Shown: piece after piece, positions 25,929 to 34,167 of the stretch
Layout: each line of letters starts with the position of its first letter
How positions within the stretch are numbered: the first letter of the stretch is position 1
DNA from: Burkholderiales bacterium
Lineage (GTDB): Bacteria > Pseudomonadota > Gammaproteobacteria > Burkholderiales > Burkholderiaceae_C
Direction: 5' to 3'
Assembly (NCBI GenBank): GCA_947453625.1
Contig: CANGHK010000053.1
Location: forward strand, 1 to 35,867
DNA: 35,867 nucleotides
Program-made: the position numbers and the translations under genes
The notes under the pieces: model-generated
Database searches by the model: none
Told to the model about the DNA's origin: nothing
The model's input: only the letters and a program-made list of their open reading frames with translations

Positions 25929-26893
25929 GCTGGACGGCTGCGGTCTGGCTGGCCCTGGCCCTGGTGCCAACCGCACCTGCGCAAGCCCAGCGCCCGCCGC
26001 CGGTCGTCAATCTGGCCCGCTTCGACTATGGTCTGCAGGCCCGCGCGCTGGCCGATGGCGTCTACGTGGTCGAAGGCGCGGTCGATGATTTTTCGGTCGC
26101 CAACGGTTGCAACATCATCAACACCGGCTTCATCACCACCGGCGCCGGGGTGCTGGTGATCAACACCGGCACCAGCCGGCGCTACGGCGAGCAACTGCGG
26201 GCGCTGATCGCGCGCACCACGCGCGAGCCGGTGGTGCAGGTGATCCACCTCAACCTGCACCCCGACTACTTTCTCGGCAACCAGGCTTTCGCCGACTTGC
26301 CCATCGCAGCCACCGCGACCACCCGCGCCGGCATGCAGCGCGAGGCCAAGTCCTACGAGGACAACCTGTACCGGCTGTGCGGTGACTGGATGAAGGGCAC
26401 CGAGGCGCGCCTGCCGACCCAGACCGTCGGCCCCGGGCCGCTGCGCATAGGCGCGCGCGAGTTCGAATTGCGCGAATGGCGCGGCCACACCGACAGCGAC
26501 CTGGTGCTGATCGACAAGGCCAGCGGCGTGGCCTTCGTCGGCGGATTGATCTTTGCCGACCGGGTGCCCACCACGCCGCACGCCGACCCCGTGGCCTGGC
26601 TGCGCAGCCTGGACACGCTGGCCAACCTGAAACTGGCCACCGTGGTGCCCAGCCATGGTCCGGTGCACGAGGGACAGCGCGGCCTGCAGCAGACCCGGGC
26701 CTACCTGCAGTGGCTGGACGCCAGCTTCACACGCTGGGCTTTGCAGGGCGGGGAAATGAACGAGGTGCTGCGCGCCGCGCCGCCCGAGGCCTTTACGCGC
26801 TGGGCCGCCTGGCCGGCCGAGTACACCCGCAACGTGGCGCATCTCTACCCGCGCTATGAACGTGCTGCGCTGCAGCGCGCCAAACCGCCCTGA
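25925..26893 (+). CDS. Quinoprotein relay system metallo-beta-lactamase-fold protein 1
   Basis: The protein has about 322 residues with a signal peptide (TAAVWLALALVPTAPAQA). It has the MBL fold: YVVEGAVDDFSVANG, INTGFITTGAGVLVINTG, LNLHPDYFLGNQAF, REWRGHTDSDLVLID, FVGGLIFADRVPTTPHA and VVPSHGPV. It matches the zinc metallohydrolase that accompanies SoxYZ-like carriers and PQQ dehydrogenases. In the metal motif HxHxDH, H112 and D114 remain but the outer positions are N110 and Y115. The usual bridging Asp (FxGD) is Gly (FVGG). No ATG is available: TTG 25925 is the only start that places the signal peptide correctly, it has no visible ribosome-binding site, and it lies in the end of the repeat. 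Confidence 0.75.
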   Translation: MGWTAAVWLALALVPTAPAQAQRPPPVVNLARFDYGLQARALADGVYVVEGAVDDFSVANGCNIINTGFITTGAGVLVINTGTSRRYGEQLRALIARTTREPVVQVIHLNLHPDYFLGNQAFADLPIAATATTRAGMQREAKSYEDNLYRLCGDWMKGTEARLPTQTVGPGPLRIGAREFELREWRGHTDSDLVLIDKASGVAFVGGLIFADRVPTTPHADPVAWLRSLDTLANLKLATVVPSHGPVHEGQRGLQQTRAYLQWLDASFTRWALQGGEMNEVLRAAPPEAFTRWAAWPAEYTRNVAHLYPRYERAALQRAKPP

Positions 26894-26979
26894 TCCCGCC
26901 GCCGGCGCGGCGTGGCGCCCGCGCTGTGCAATGCTGGAGCAAGCCGACTGGGGCTTACCCTGAAATCAAAGCCCTTGCA

Positions 26980-27008
26980 GTCCGTCAGGACGATGGCATG
27001 CTTTGTGC
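26980..27008 (+). promoter_or_regulatory. Dyad and sigma-54-like element upstream of the PQQ dehydrogenase
   Basis: GTCC-GTCA-GGAC (26980-26991) is a small inverted repeat. It abuts TGGCATGCTTTGTGC (26994-27008), which has the GG-N10-GC spacing of a sigma-54 promoter but mismatches the consensus in both boxes. About 70 nt of leader would precede the ATG at 27080. No sigma-54 activator is seen nearby, while a NarL-type regulator is, so the dyad may be the more relevant part. Confidence 0.25.
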
Positions 27009-27079
27009 CCGTATCCAGCCCGGAAGCGCCGGGCCCTGTGTCCCGGTGTGACAACCCTTATTCCAGAGGAGACCCCACC

Positions 27080-28819
27080 ATGAAACTGAAACTCTTGACC
27101 CTGCTCGTGACCCTGGGCTGCGCGGCGATGGGCGCCCAGGCCGTCGTCACCGATCAGATGATCGAGAACGACGCCAAGTCCACCAACGACGTGCTGAGCT
27201 GGGGCATGGGCACCCAAGGCCAGCGCTATTCGCCGCTCAAGACCATCAACGCCGGCAACGTGGCCAAGCTGGTGCCTGCCTGGTCATTCTCGTTCGGCGG
27301 CGAGAAGCAGCGCGGGCAGGAAAGCCAGCCCGTGATCCACAACGGCAAGATGTTCGTCACCTCGTCGTACTCGCGCATCTTCGCGCTCGACGCCAAGACC
27401 GGCGCCAAGCTGTGGAAGTACGAGCACCGCCTGCCCGACGGCATCATGCCCTGCTGCGACGTGGTCAACCGCGGAGCCGCGCTGTACGACAACCTGGTGA
27501 TCTTCGCCACGCTGGACGCGCAGCTCGTCGCGCTGAATCAGGACACCGGCGAGGTGGTCTGGAAAGAGAAGATCGACGATTACGCCGCTGGCTACTCGGC
27601 CACCGCCGCGCCCATCATCGCCAACGGCCTGCTGCTGACCGGTGTCTCGGGCGGTGAGTTCGGCGTCGTCGGCCGGGTCGAGGCACGTGATGCCAAGACC
27701 GGCAAGATGGTCTGGTCGCGGCCCACGGTCGAAGGCCACATGGGCTACAAATACGACAAGGACGGCAACAAGACCGAGATCGGCATCTCGGGCACCACCG
27801 GCAAGACCTGGCCGGGTGACCTGTACAAGAACGGCGGCGCGGCCACCTGGCTGGGTGGGACCTACAACGCCAAGACCGGTCTGGCCTACTTCGGCACCGG
27901 CAACCCGGCGCCCTGGAACAGCCACCTGCGCAAGGGCGACAACCTGTTCTCCTGCTCGACGGTGGCGATCGACGTCAAGACCGGCCAGATCGCCTGGCAT
28001 TACCAGGGCACGCCCAACGACGGCTGGGACTTCGACGGCGTCAACGAGTTCGTCACCTACGACGAAGGCGGTCAGGTGTTGGGCGGCAAGGCCGACCGCA
28101 ACGGATTCTTCTATGTGAACGACGCCAAGACCGGCAAGTTGCTGAACGCATTCCCCTTCGTCAAGAAGATCACCTGGGCCACCGGCATCGACCTGAAGAC
28201 CGGTCGGCCCAACTTCGTGCCCGAGAACCGCCCTGGCGACCCGACCGCGGGCGCTGACGGCAAGAAGGGTCAGTCGATCTTCTCGGCGCCCAGTTTCCTG
28301 GGCGGCAAGAACCAGATGCCTATGGCCTATTCGCCCGACACCAAGCTGTTCTACGTGCCGGCCAACGAATGGGGCATGGAGATCTGGAACGAGCCCGTCA
28401 CCTACAAGAAGGGCGCAGCTTACCTGGGCGCCGGCTTCACGATCAAGACCTTGTCCGACGGCCCGATAGGTGCGCTGCGCGCGATGGATCCCAAGACCGG
28501 CAAGATCGTCTGGGAAGCGCCCAACAACGCGCCGCTGTGGGGCGGCGTGCTGACCACCGGCGGCAACCTGGTGTTCTGGGGTACGCCAGAAGGCTATCTG
28601 CAGGCGGCCGATGCCAAGACCGGCAAGATCCTCTGGAAGTTCCAGACCGGCTCGGGCGTCGTGGCGCCCCCGATCACCTGGAACGACGGTGGCGAGCAGT
28701 ATGTGGGCGTGGCCTCGGGCTGGGGCGGCGCGGTGCCGCTGTGGGGCGGCGACGTGGCCAAGAAGGTCAGCTTCCTGGAGCAGGGCGGTTCGATGTGGGT
28801 CTTCAAGATCCCGAAGTGA
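27080..28819 (+). CDS. PQQ-dependent alcohol dehydrogenase with lanthanide-type active site (PedH/XoxF-like)
   Basis: This 579-residue periplasmic quinoprotein has a signal peptide ending near GAQA-V. The eight-bladed propeller shows repeated W-docking motifs ([42 protein letters not shown]). It has the vicinal disulfide C125-C126, metal/PQQ residues E193 (GGEFGVVG) and N275 (GTGNPAPW), and catalytic D317. Two residues later is D319 (WDFDG). This extra Asp distinguishes lanthanide-dependent enzymes such as XoxF and PedH from calcium enzymes, which have Ala/Ser/Thr there. There is no fused heme domain. AGAGGAGA precedes ATG 27080. Likely substrates are ethanol or other primary alcohols rather than methanol alone. 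It is the core of the PQQ cluster and ends at a strong terminator. Confidence 0.93.
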   Translation: MKLKLLTLLVTLGCAAMGAQAVVTDQMIENDAKSTNDVLSWGMGTQGQRYSPLKTINAGNVAKLVPAWSFSFGGEKQRGQESQPVIHNGKMFVTSSYSRIFALDAKTGAKLWKYEHRLPDGIMPCCDVVNRGAALYDNLVIFATLDAQLVALNQDTGEVVWKEKIDDYAAGYSATAAPIIANGLLLTGVSGGEFGVVGRVEARDAKTGKMVWSRPTVEGHMGYKYDKDGNKTEIGISGTTGKTWPGDLYKNGGAATWLGGTYNAKTGLAYFGTGNPAPWNSHLRKGDNLFSCSTVAIDVKTGQIAWHYQGTPNDGWDFDGVNEFVTYDEGGQVLGGKADRNGFFYVNDAKTGKLLNAFPFVKKITWATGIDLKTGRPNFVPENRPGDPTAGADGKKGQSIFSAPSFLGGKNQMPMAYSPDTKLFYVPANEWGMEIWNEPVTYKKGAAYLGAGFTIKTLSDGPIGALRAMDPKTGKIVWEAPNNAPLWGGVLTTGGNLVFWGTPEGYLQAADAKTGKILWKFQTGSGVVAPPITWNDGGEQYVGVASGWGGAVPLWGGDVAKKVSFLEQGGSMWVFKIPK

Positions 28820-28842
28820 GCCTCGCTTGACTGGTTTGACCC

Positions 28843-28866
28843 AAGCCGCCGTGAGGCGGCTTTTTT
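28843..28866 (+). terminator. Rho-independent terminator after the PQQ dehydrogenase
   Basis: A perfect 8-bp stem AAGCCGCC-GTGA-GGCGGCTT ends in a six-T run (28861-28866), 24 nt after the dehydrogenase stop. The downstream iron-sulfur gene therefore needs read-through or its own promoter. Confidence 0.92.
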
Positions 28867-28895
28867 CAATCCGATATTGACACTGGAGATCCGAT

Positions 28896-29213
28896 ATGAC
28901 CCCTCAACGCCTTCCCCGCCGCGTCTTTCTGCTGCGCACGGTGGCCAGTGGCGGCCTGCTGGCCGCGGCCAGCGCCTCCCAGGCTCAAACCCAGGTCGAG
29001 GAGACCGACGAGGCTGCCGTGGCGCTGGGTTACAAGCGGGACACCAGCAAGGTCGACGCGAAAAAGTACGCCACGCACCAGCCCGACCAGAAGTGCAAGA
29101 ACTGCCAGTTCTGGCAGGGCTCAGTGACTGACGCCACCGGGGGCTGCGCGATGTTCGGCCGCAAACACATCGCGGCCAACGGCTGGTGCCTGGCCTACAA
29201 GAAAATCGGCTGA
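28896..29213 (+). CDS. High-potential iron-sulfur protein (HiPIP)
   Basis: This 105-residue periplasmic electron carrier has a Tat signal (RRVFLLRTVASGG, ASASQA-Q) and a mature part with the four cluster cysteines C67, C70, C84 and C98 (C-x2-C-x13-C-x13-C), including CKNCQFWQG and GWCLAYKKIG at the end. The spacing and C-terminus are standard for HiPIP, which holds a [4Fe-4S] cluster folded in the cytoplasm, consistent with Tat export. GGAG precedes the ATG. It sits directly after the PQQ dehydrogenase terminator and before a sensor kinase, so a role in moving electrons from the quinoprotein chain is plausible but inferred. Confidence 0.93.
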   Translation: MTPQRLPRRVFLLRTVASGGLLAAASASQAQTQVEETDEAAVALGYKRDTSKVDAKKYATHQPDQKCKNCQFWQGSVTDATGGCAMFGRKHIAANGWCLAYKKIG

Positions 29214-29272
29214 GCCAGACGGCGTCGCCGGCCTTGACGGCCGGTGCGCGTCCGGCATGTCTAATACCGTCC

Positions 29273-30823
29273 ATGGTTGAGGACCCGACGCCCATCGCCC
29301 GTGCCCCGATGGACTTGCCGCGGCTGGTGATGCGGCGGGCTGCTGTCGTCGCGCTGGCCGTGCTGGTGCTGGCGCTGGCGCTGGGCCTGGCCCGCATGGG
29401 CCACGACATCGACGACGAGGTCGACGCAGCGCTGACTCTGGGCCAGTTGGTGGCCGGTCTGGGCAGCCTGGCGCAGGGCGACGATGCGACTGCGCTGGAC
29501 GCGCTGCGCCGGCTGGCGGCCGAGCATCCGCCGCGCCACCTCGTGCTGAGCGTGCGGGACAGCGCCGGCGTCTTGCTGCTGGCGCCGCCGCCACTGCCGG
29601 CCGATCCGCTGCCGCTGAGCGCCTTGCTGGCACTGCACCGCCGGCTGCAGTCGGCGCCAGACCTGCGCCATGCCAACTGGGTCGTCACCCGGCCCGGCGG
29701 CGCGCGCTGGTCCGTCACGCTGGCGGCATCGCATGAGAGCGAGCGCCGCGAGGCGATGGCCAACCTGGTCGGCACGCTGCTGTTGTTGCTGGCCTGCATC
29801 GTCGGCCTGTTGCTGGCGATGCGCTGGAACCTGCGCCGCGCGCTGGCCCCGCTGGATCGGCTGCTGGCCGCGATCGCCAGCATCGAGAGCCATGACATGC
29901 AGGCGCTGCCGGCGATGCCGGTGCGCGAACTCGAGGCGGTGGCCGCCGCGCTGCGCCGCCTGGGCCTGGCGCTGGACCAGGCCGAGGGCCGGCGCCGCCT
30001 GCTCAGCCAGCAACTGCTGACGCTGCAGGAAGACGAGCGCGCCCGGCTGGCGCGCGAGTTGCACGACGAGTTCGGCCAGCGCCTGACCGCGCTGCGGGTG
30101 GACGCGGCCTGGCTGGCGCGCCGGCTGGCCGGCCAGGCCGAGCCGGCGCAGGTGATCGCCGGCATGGCCGGGCAATGCCAGCAGATCCAGCGCGACATCC
30201 GCTCGCTGTTGACGCGCTTGCAGCCTTTCGGCCCGGTCGATTTCGAACTGGGTGCGGGCCAGAGCCTGTGCCGGGTGACGAACTTGCTGCGCGCGCTGGT
30301 GGCCGCATGGTCGCCGACCACCGGTGAAGGCGCTGAGGGCGTGGGTGAGGCCGAGGGCGGGGGCACCCACTGCCGGCTTGACCTGCTGTGGCTCGACGAC
30401 GCCGGTCTGCCGCAGGCCTGGCCCAGCGTGGCCGACGGCCAGACACTGCGGCTGCCGCAGGCCATGGCGCTGACGCTCTACCGCATCAGCCAGGAGGCCT
30501 TGACCAACGTCGCCCGGCATGCCCGGGCACGCCAGGCGGTGCTGCGACTGGCCTGCCGCGGGGCCTGGCAGGCCGGCGCCGCGCTGCAGATCGACTGGTC
30601 GGTCAGCGACGATGGCGTCGGCCTGGCGGATGTCGGCGCCGACGCACCAGGCCCGCGCGGCAACGGCCTGTCCGGCCTGCGCGAGCGGGTCTGGGCCCAG
30701 GGCGGCGAGTTGCGCGCCGGTCCCGGTCTCGACGGGCGTGGCCTGCGCTTGTCGGCGCGCTTCAGCGTGATGCTGGCCTCGGTGGCGGCGTCAGGTCCGG
30801 TGCAGCGTGCCGCGACATGCTGA
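29273..30823 (+). CDS. Sensor histidine kinase, NarX type, of the quinoprotein cluster
   Basis: This 516-residue kinase has transmembrane helices at about 22-40 and 165-183, a periplasmic domain of about 120 residues with no recognised fold, and a HAMP-like linker (RWNLRRALAPLDRLLAAIAS). The HisKA_3 domain has H264 in ARELHDEFGQ. The HATPase has the N box QEALTNVARHA and G1 DDGVGLADV, with GNGLSGLRERV after it. A low-complexity Gly/Glu insert (GEGAEGVGEAEGGG) precedes the ATPase part. ATG 29273 and ATG 29309 are both possible starts; neither has a clear ribosome-binding site. The 7-nt overlap with the regulator gene shows they are a pair, like ExaD/ExaE-type systems controlling PQQ ethanol oxidation. 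Confidence 0.88.
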   Translation: MVEDPTPIARAPMDLPRLVMRRAAVVALAVLVLALALGLARMGHDIDDEVDAALTLGQLVAGLGSLAQGDDATALDALRRLAAEHPPRHLVLSVRDSAGVLLLAPPPLPADPLPLSALLALHRRLQSAPDLRHANWVVTRPGGARWSVTLAASHESERREAMANLVGTLLLLLACIVGLLLAMRWNLRRALAPLDRLLAAIASIESHDMQALPAMPVRELEAVAAALRRLGLALDQAEGRRRLLSQQLLTLQEDERARLARELHDEFGQRLTALRVDAAWLARRLAGQAEPAQVIAGMAGQCQQIQRDIRSLLTRLQPFGPVDFELGAGQSLCRVTNLLRALVAAWSPTTGEGAEGVGEAEGGGTHCRLDLLWLDDAGLPQAWPSVADGQTLRLPQAMALTLYRISQEALTNVARHARARQAVLRLACRGAWQAGAALQIDWSVSDDGVGLADVGADAPGPRGNGLSGLRERVWAQGGELRAGPGLDGRGLRLSARFSVMLASVAASGPVQRAATC

Positions 30824-31473
30824 CCCGCCGCGAGGGCCCGGTGCGCGTGATGCTGGTCGATGACCATGCGGTGGTGCGCGCCGGCTACCGGCGCCTGCTG
30901 GCCGACGAGGCCGACCTGGTGGTGGTGGCCGAGCATGCCGACGCCGACGCCGCCCATGCCGCGCTGCTGGCCTTGCCGGCCGGGGCGGTCGAGGTGCTGG
31001 TGCTCGACCTGTCGATGCCAGGCCGCGGCGGGCTGGACCTGCTGCGCCGGGCCTGTCTGCGCTGGCCGGCGCTGGCGGTGCTGGTGTTTTCGATGCACGA
31101 CAGCCCGGCGATGGTGGCGCAGGCGCTGCAGGCTGGCGCCGCCGGGTACATCACCAAGAGCAGCGAGCCGGCGCTGCTGGTACAGGCGCTGCGCCGGGTG
31201 GCGCGTGGCGAGACCGGCGTGCTGTCGTCCGACATTGCCGGCGCGCTGCGTTCGGCGGCTGCCGAGCCGCCGCAGCAGGTGCTGTCGGGGCGCGAGTTCG
31301 ACGTGCTGCGCGGCCTGGTCGAGGGATTGACGCTGGACCAGATCGCCGAGCGTCTGCACCTCAGTTCCAAGACCGTGTCGAACTACCAGACCCAGGTCCG
31401 CCAACGCCTGGGGCTGGCCACCGCGCTCGACCTGCTGCGCTACGCCCAAGAGCACCGCCTGTTCCTGGGCTGA
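30817..31473 (+). CDS. NarL/LuxR-family response regulator of the quinoprotein cluster
   Basis: This 218-residue regulator has a receiver domain (VDDH, phospho-site D64 in LVLDLSMPGRGG, VFSMHDSP, K in YITKSSEP) and a C-terminal HTH (LSGREFDVLRGLVEGLTLDQ through IAERLHLSSKTVSNYQTQV). ATG 30817 overlaps the kinase stop by 7 nt. ExaE/AgmR, known activators of PQQ-dependent alcohol oxidation in Pseudomonas, belong to this family, so control of the neighbouring dehydrogenases is a reasonable inference. Palindromes at 31514 and 31552 downstream could be its targets. Confidence 0.9.
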   Translation: MLTRREGPVRVMLVDDHAVVRAGYRRLLADEADLVVVAEHADADAAHAALLALPAGAVEVLVLDLSMPGRGGLDLLRRACLRWPALAVLVFSMHDSPAMVAQALQAGAAGYITKSSEPALLVQALRRVARGETGVLSSDIAGALRSAAAEPPQQVLSGREFDVLRGLVEGLTLDQIAERLHLSSKTVSNYQTQVRQRLGLATALDLLRYAQEHRLFLG

Positions 31474-31513
31474 GCCGGCCGGGCGCTGCTGGCGCGGCCG
31501 CCGAGGGTGGATC

Positions 31514-31537
31514 GGCGCAGCGGGGGGCCGCTGCGCC
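31514..31537. other. Perfect 10-bp GC hairpin between regulator and TonB receptor
   Basis: GGCGCAGCGG-GGGG-CCGCTGCGCC forms an uninterrupted 10-bp stem. It lacks a T-run, so a factor-independent terminator is unlikely; it could be a Rho-dependent stop, an attenuator or an mRNA stabiliser between the regulator and the receptor gene. Confidence 0.6.
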
Positions 31538-31551
31538 AGCGCAGGCCGGTC

Positions 31552-31564
31552 GGGAACTTTTCCC
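31552..31564. promoter_or_regulatory. Palindrome GGGAA-CTT-TTCCC before the second TonB receptor
   Basis: This perfect 5-bp dyad ends 7 nt before ATG 31572. It may be a regulator site or, if the true start is downstream, lie within the promoter. In the mRNA it would sequester the ribosome-binding region, so a post-transcriptional role is also possible. Confidence 0.3.
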
Positions 31565-31571
31565 GCGAGTC

Positions 31572-34148
31572 ATGCCCTGTTCCCTGGCCACAGTCTGGGC
31601 TGCGCAAAAGCCCGACAGCACTGGAGACCCTGCCATTCGCCGCCACCGATTCGCCCACCGACCGGCTGTGCTGGCCGCCATGCAACTGCTGCTGGCTGCG
31701 GCCAGCGCGCTGGCCCAGGACGCTGGGCAGCGCGTCGAGGTCATCGGCGTCACGCCGCTGCCCGGGCTGGACATTCCCAAGGACTGGGCGCCCGCCAACG
31801 TGCAGACGGCCCGCGCCGCCGACATCGAGCGCAGCCATGCCATGGACCTGACCGGCTTCATGGCACGCCGCCTGGGCAGCGTGACGATCAACGAGGTGCA
31901 GGGCAACCCGTTCCAGCCTGATGTCAACTTCCGCGGCTTCAGCGCTTCACCCTTGCTCGGCACGGCCCAGGGCCTGTCGGTCTACCTGGACGGCATGCGC
32001 CTGAACCAGCCCTTCGGTGACGTGGTGAGCTGGGACCTGATCCCGAAGTCGGCGATCGCCGCCATCGCGCTGATGCCAGGGTCGAACCCGCTGTTCGGGC
32101 TGAACACGCTGGGCGGGGCACTGGCGGTGCAGACCAAGGACGGGCTGAAGTACCCCGGCAGTTCGGTGCAGTTGCAGGGCGGCAGCCATGGCCGACTGGC
32201 GGCCGAGTTCGAGTCTGGCGGCGGCCAGGCCGAGGGGCTGAACTGGTTTGTCACCGGCAACGCCTTCCATGACAAGGGCTGGCGTATCGACTCACCGAGC
32301 CGCCTGGGCCAGTGGTTCGGCAAGCTCGGTTTCAATGCCAGTGAGTCCAGCGTATCGCTTAGCGCCGCGCTGGCCGACACCGACCTGAACGGCAATGGCC
32401 TGCAGGAAAGCCGCCTGCTGGCCCGGGATTGGGCCAGCGTCTACAGCAAGCCCGACAACACCAGGAACCGCTCGGCGATGCTGAACCTGGCCGCCAGCCA
32501 TGACTTGTCCAAGGGCTTGTCGCTGTCGGGCAACGTCTACTGGCGGCAGATCACCAGCCGGACTTACAACGGCGACGTCAACGACGGCTCGCTTGACCAG
32601 TCGGCCTACCAGCCCAGCGCCGCCGACATCGCCGCGCTCAAGGGTGCGGGCTATTCAGGGTTTCCGCTCGCCGGTGCCAATGCGACGAACACGCCATTTC
32701 CGAAGTGGCGCTGCATCGCGCAGGCGCTGCAGCACGATGAGCCTGGCGAGAAGTGCAATGGGCTGATCAATCAATCGGCCACCGCGCAGACGAACGCCGG
32801 CTTCTCGGCGCAACTCAACGGCGAGGGCCGCTTGCTGAGCCTGCCTCAGCAATGGGTGGTCGGTGTGGCCTACGACGCCAGCCAGGTGCATTTCACCCAG
32901 GGCTCGGCGCTGGGCTACTTGAACCCCGATCACAGCATCACCGGGGTCGGCGCATTCGGCGACGGTGTGAGCGGCGGCACGGTCGACGGTGCGCCCTACG
33001 ACACCCGGGTCGACCTGTCGGCCCGCACCCGCACCGCCAGCCTGTACGCCAGCGATGTGCTGGCGCTCAACCCGCAAACCCATCTGACCGTGGCGGGCCG
33101 CTGGAACCGCACGACGGTTGCCAACCGCGACGCCATCACCCCGGGCGGCGGCGCCGGCTCGCTCGACGGCAACCCCGTGTTCCGCCGCTTCAATCCGGCG
33201 ATGGGCCTGACCTTCGCCGCCAGCAAGCGCCTGACGCTCTACGGCGGCGTCAACCAGGGCAGCCGCGCGCCGTCGGCGGTCGAACTCGGCTGCGCCGACC
33301 CGGCCAACCCCTGCAAGCTGCCCAACGCGATGGCCGGCGACCCGCCGCTCAAGCAGGTGGTGACCACCACGCTCGAGGCCGGTGTGCGCGGCAATGCCGG
33401 CGGCGTGGTCTGGAACCTGGGCCTGTTTCGCGCTGACAACCGGGACGACATCCTGTTCGTCGCCGACAACGCCGCGGGTTTCGGCTACTTCAAGAACTTC
33501 GGCCGAACGCGGCGCCAGGGGCTGGAGGCGGGCTTGTCGACCGCGCTGGTCGGCGCCACGCTGGGCGCCAATGTGACGCTGCTGGACGCCACCTTCCGCA
33601 GCGACGAATCACTCAACGGCGCCGGCAACAGCAGCAACGACGCCGCCCAGGCCGGATTGCCCGGCGTCGACGGCAATATCCAGCTGCGAGCCGGCAATCG
33701 CCTGCCGCTGGTGCCGCGCCAGTTGCTCAAGCTGTTCGCTGAAGTGCCGCTGGGCGCGGCGTTTGCCGTCGGCGCCGATGTCAGCGCGGTGGCGGGCGCA
33801 TACGCCCGCGGCAACGAGAACAACGCCCACCAGAGCGACGGCATGGTTTACCTCGGTGCCGGCCGCAACCCGGGTTATGCGGTGCTCAATCTCAGCGGTG
33901 ACTGGCGGCCAAAGGGGCCGCAGTCCGGCGGGCTGGTGCTGTTTGCGCATGTCAACAACTTGCTGGACCGGCGCTACAGCACGGCCGCCCAACTCGGCGC
34001 CACCGCCTTTGATGCCCAGGGCAACTTCGTGGCGCGGCCGTTCCCGGCCAATGCCAACGGTGACCGGCCGCTGCTGCACTCGACTTTCTACGCGCCGGGC
34101 GCACCACGCAGCGTCACGCTGGGGCTGCGCTACAGCTTCGGCAGCTGA
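31572..34148 (+). CDS. Large TonB-dependent receptor of the quinoprotein cluster, ligand unknown
   Basis: The protein has 858 residues. An N-terminal signal-like segment (HRPAVLAAMQLLLAAASALA-Q) sits after about 25 atypical residues, so the start may be later than ATG 31572. The TonB-box-like QRVEVIGVTPL is followed by a plug domain (SVTINEVQGNPFQPDVNFRG, SVYLDGMRLNQPFGDVVSWD, MPGSNPLFGLNTLGGALAVQ) and a barrel ending LGLRYSFGS. It is unrelated in detail to the PqqU-like receptor at 22701. I recall this INE(I/V)QGNPFQPDVN family from methylotrophs and other PQQ users, but not its ligand. Given the lanthanide-type dehydrogenase nearby, a lanthanide chelate is one hypothesis; iron or another metal complex is equally allowed by sequence. 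Confidence 0.88.
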   Translation: MPCSLATVWAAQKPDSTGDPAIRRHRFAHRPAVLAAMQLLLAAASALAQDAGQRVEVIGVTPLPGLDIPKDWAPANVQTARAADIERSHAMDLTGFMARRLGSVTINEVQGNPFQPDVNFRGFSASPLLGTAQGLSVYLDGMRLNQPFGDVVSWDLIPKSAIAAIALMPGSNPLFGLNTLGGALAVQTKDGLKYPGSSVQLQGGSHGRLAAEFESGGGQAEGLNWFVTGNAFHDKGWRIDSPSRLGQWFGKLGFNASESSVSLSAALADTDLNGNGLQESRLLARDWASVYSKPDNTRNRSAMLNLAASHDLSKGLSLSGNVYWRQITSRTYNGDVNDGSLDQSAYQPSAADIAALKGAGYSGFPLAGANATNTPFPKWRCIAQALQHDEPGEKCNGLINQSATAQTNAGFSAQLNGEGRLLSLPQQWVVGVAYDASQVHFTQGSALGYLNPDHSITGVGAFGDGVSGGTVDGAPYDTRVDLSARTRTASLYASDVLALNPQTHLTVAGRWNRTTVANRDAITPGGGAGSLDGNPVFRRFNPAMGLTFAASKRLTLYGGVNQGSRAPSAVELGCADPANPCKLPNAMAGDPPLKQVVTTTLEAGVRGNAGGVVWNLGLFRADNRDDILFVADNAAGFGYFKNFGRTRRQGLEAGLSTALVGATLGANVTLLDATFRSDESLNGAGNSSNDAAQAGLPGVDGNIQLRAGNRLPLVPRQLLKLFAEVPLGAAFAVGADVSAVAGAYARGNENNAHQSDGMVYLGAGRNPGYAVLNLSGDWRPKGPQSGGLVLFAHVNNLLDRRYSTAAQLGATAFDAQGNFVARPFPANANGDRPLLHSTFYAPGAPRSVTLGLRYSFGS

Positions 34149-34167
34149 ACCGGCGCTGCCGGGCCGG

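Noticed and set aside
29234-29267. Promoter TTGACG...TAATAC before the second kinase
   Set aside because: The spacing between the boxes is about 22 nt, too long for sigma-70, and TAATAC would lie only a few nt before the ATG.
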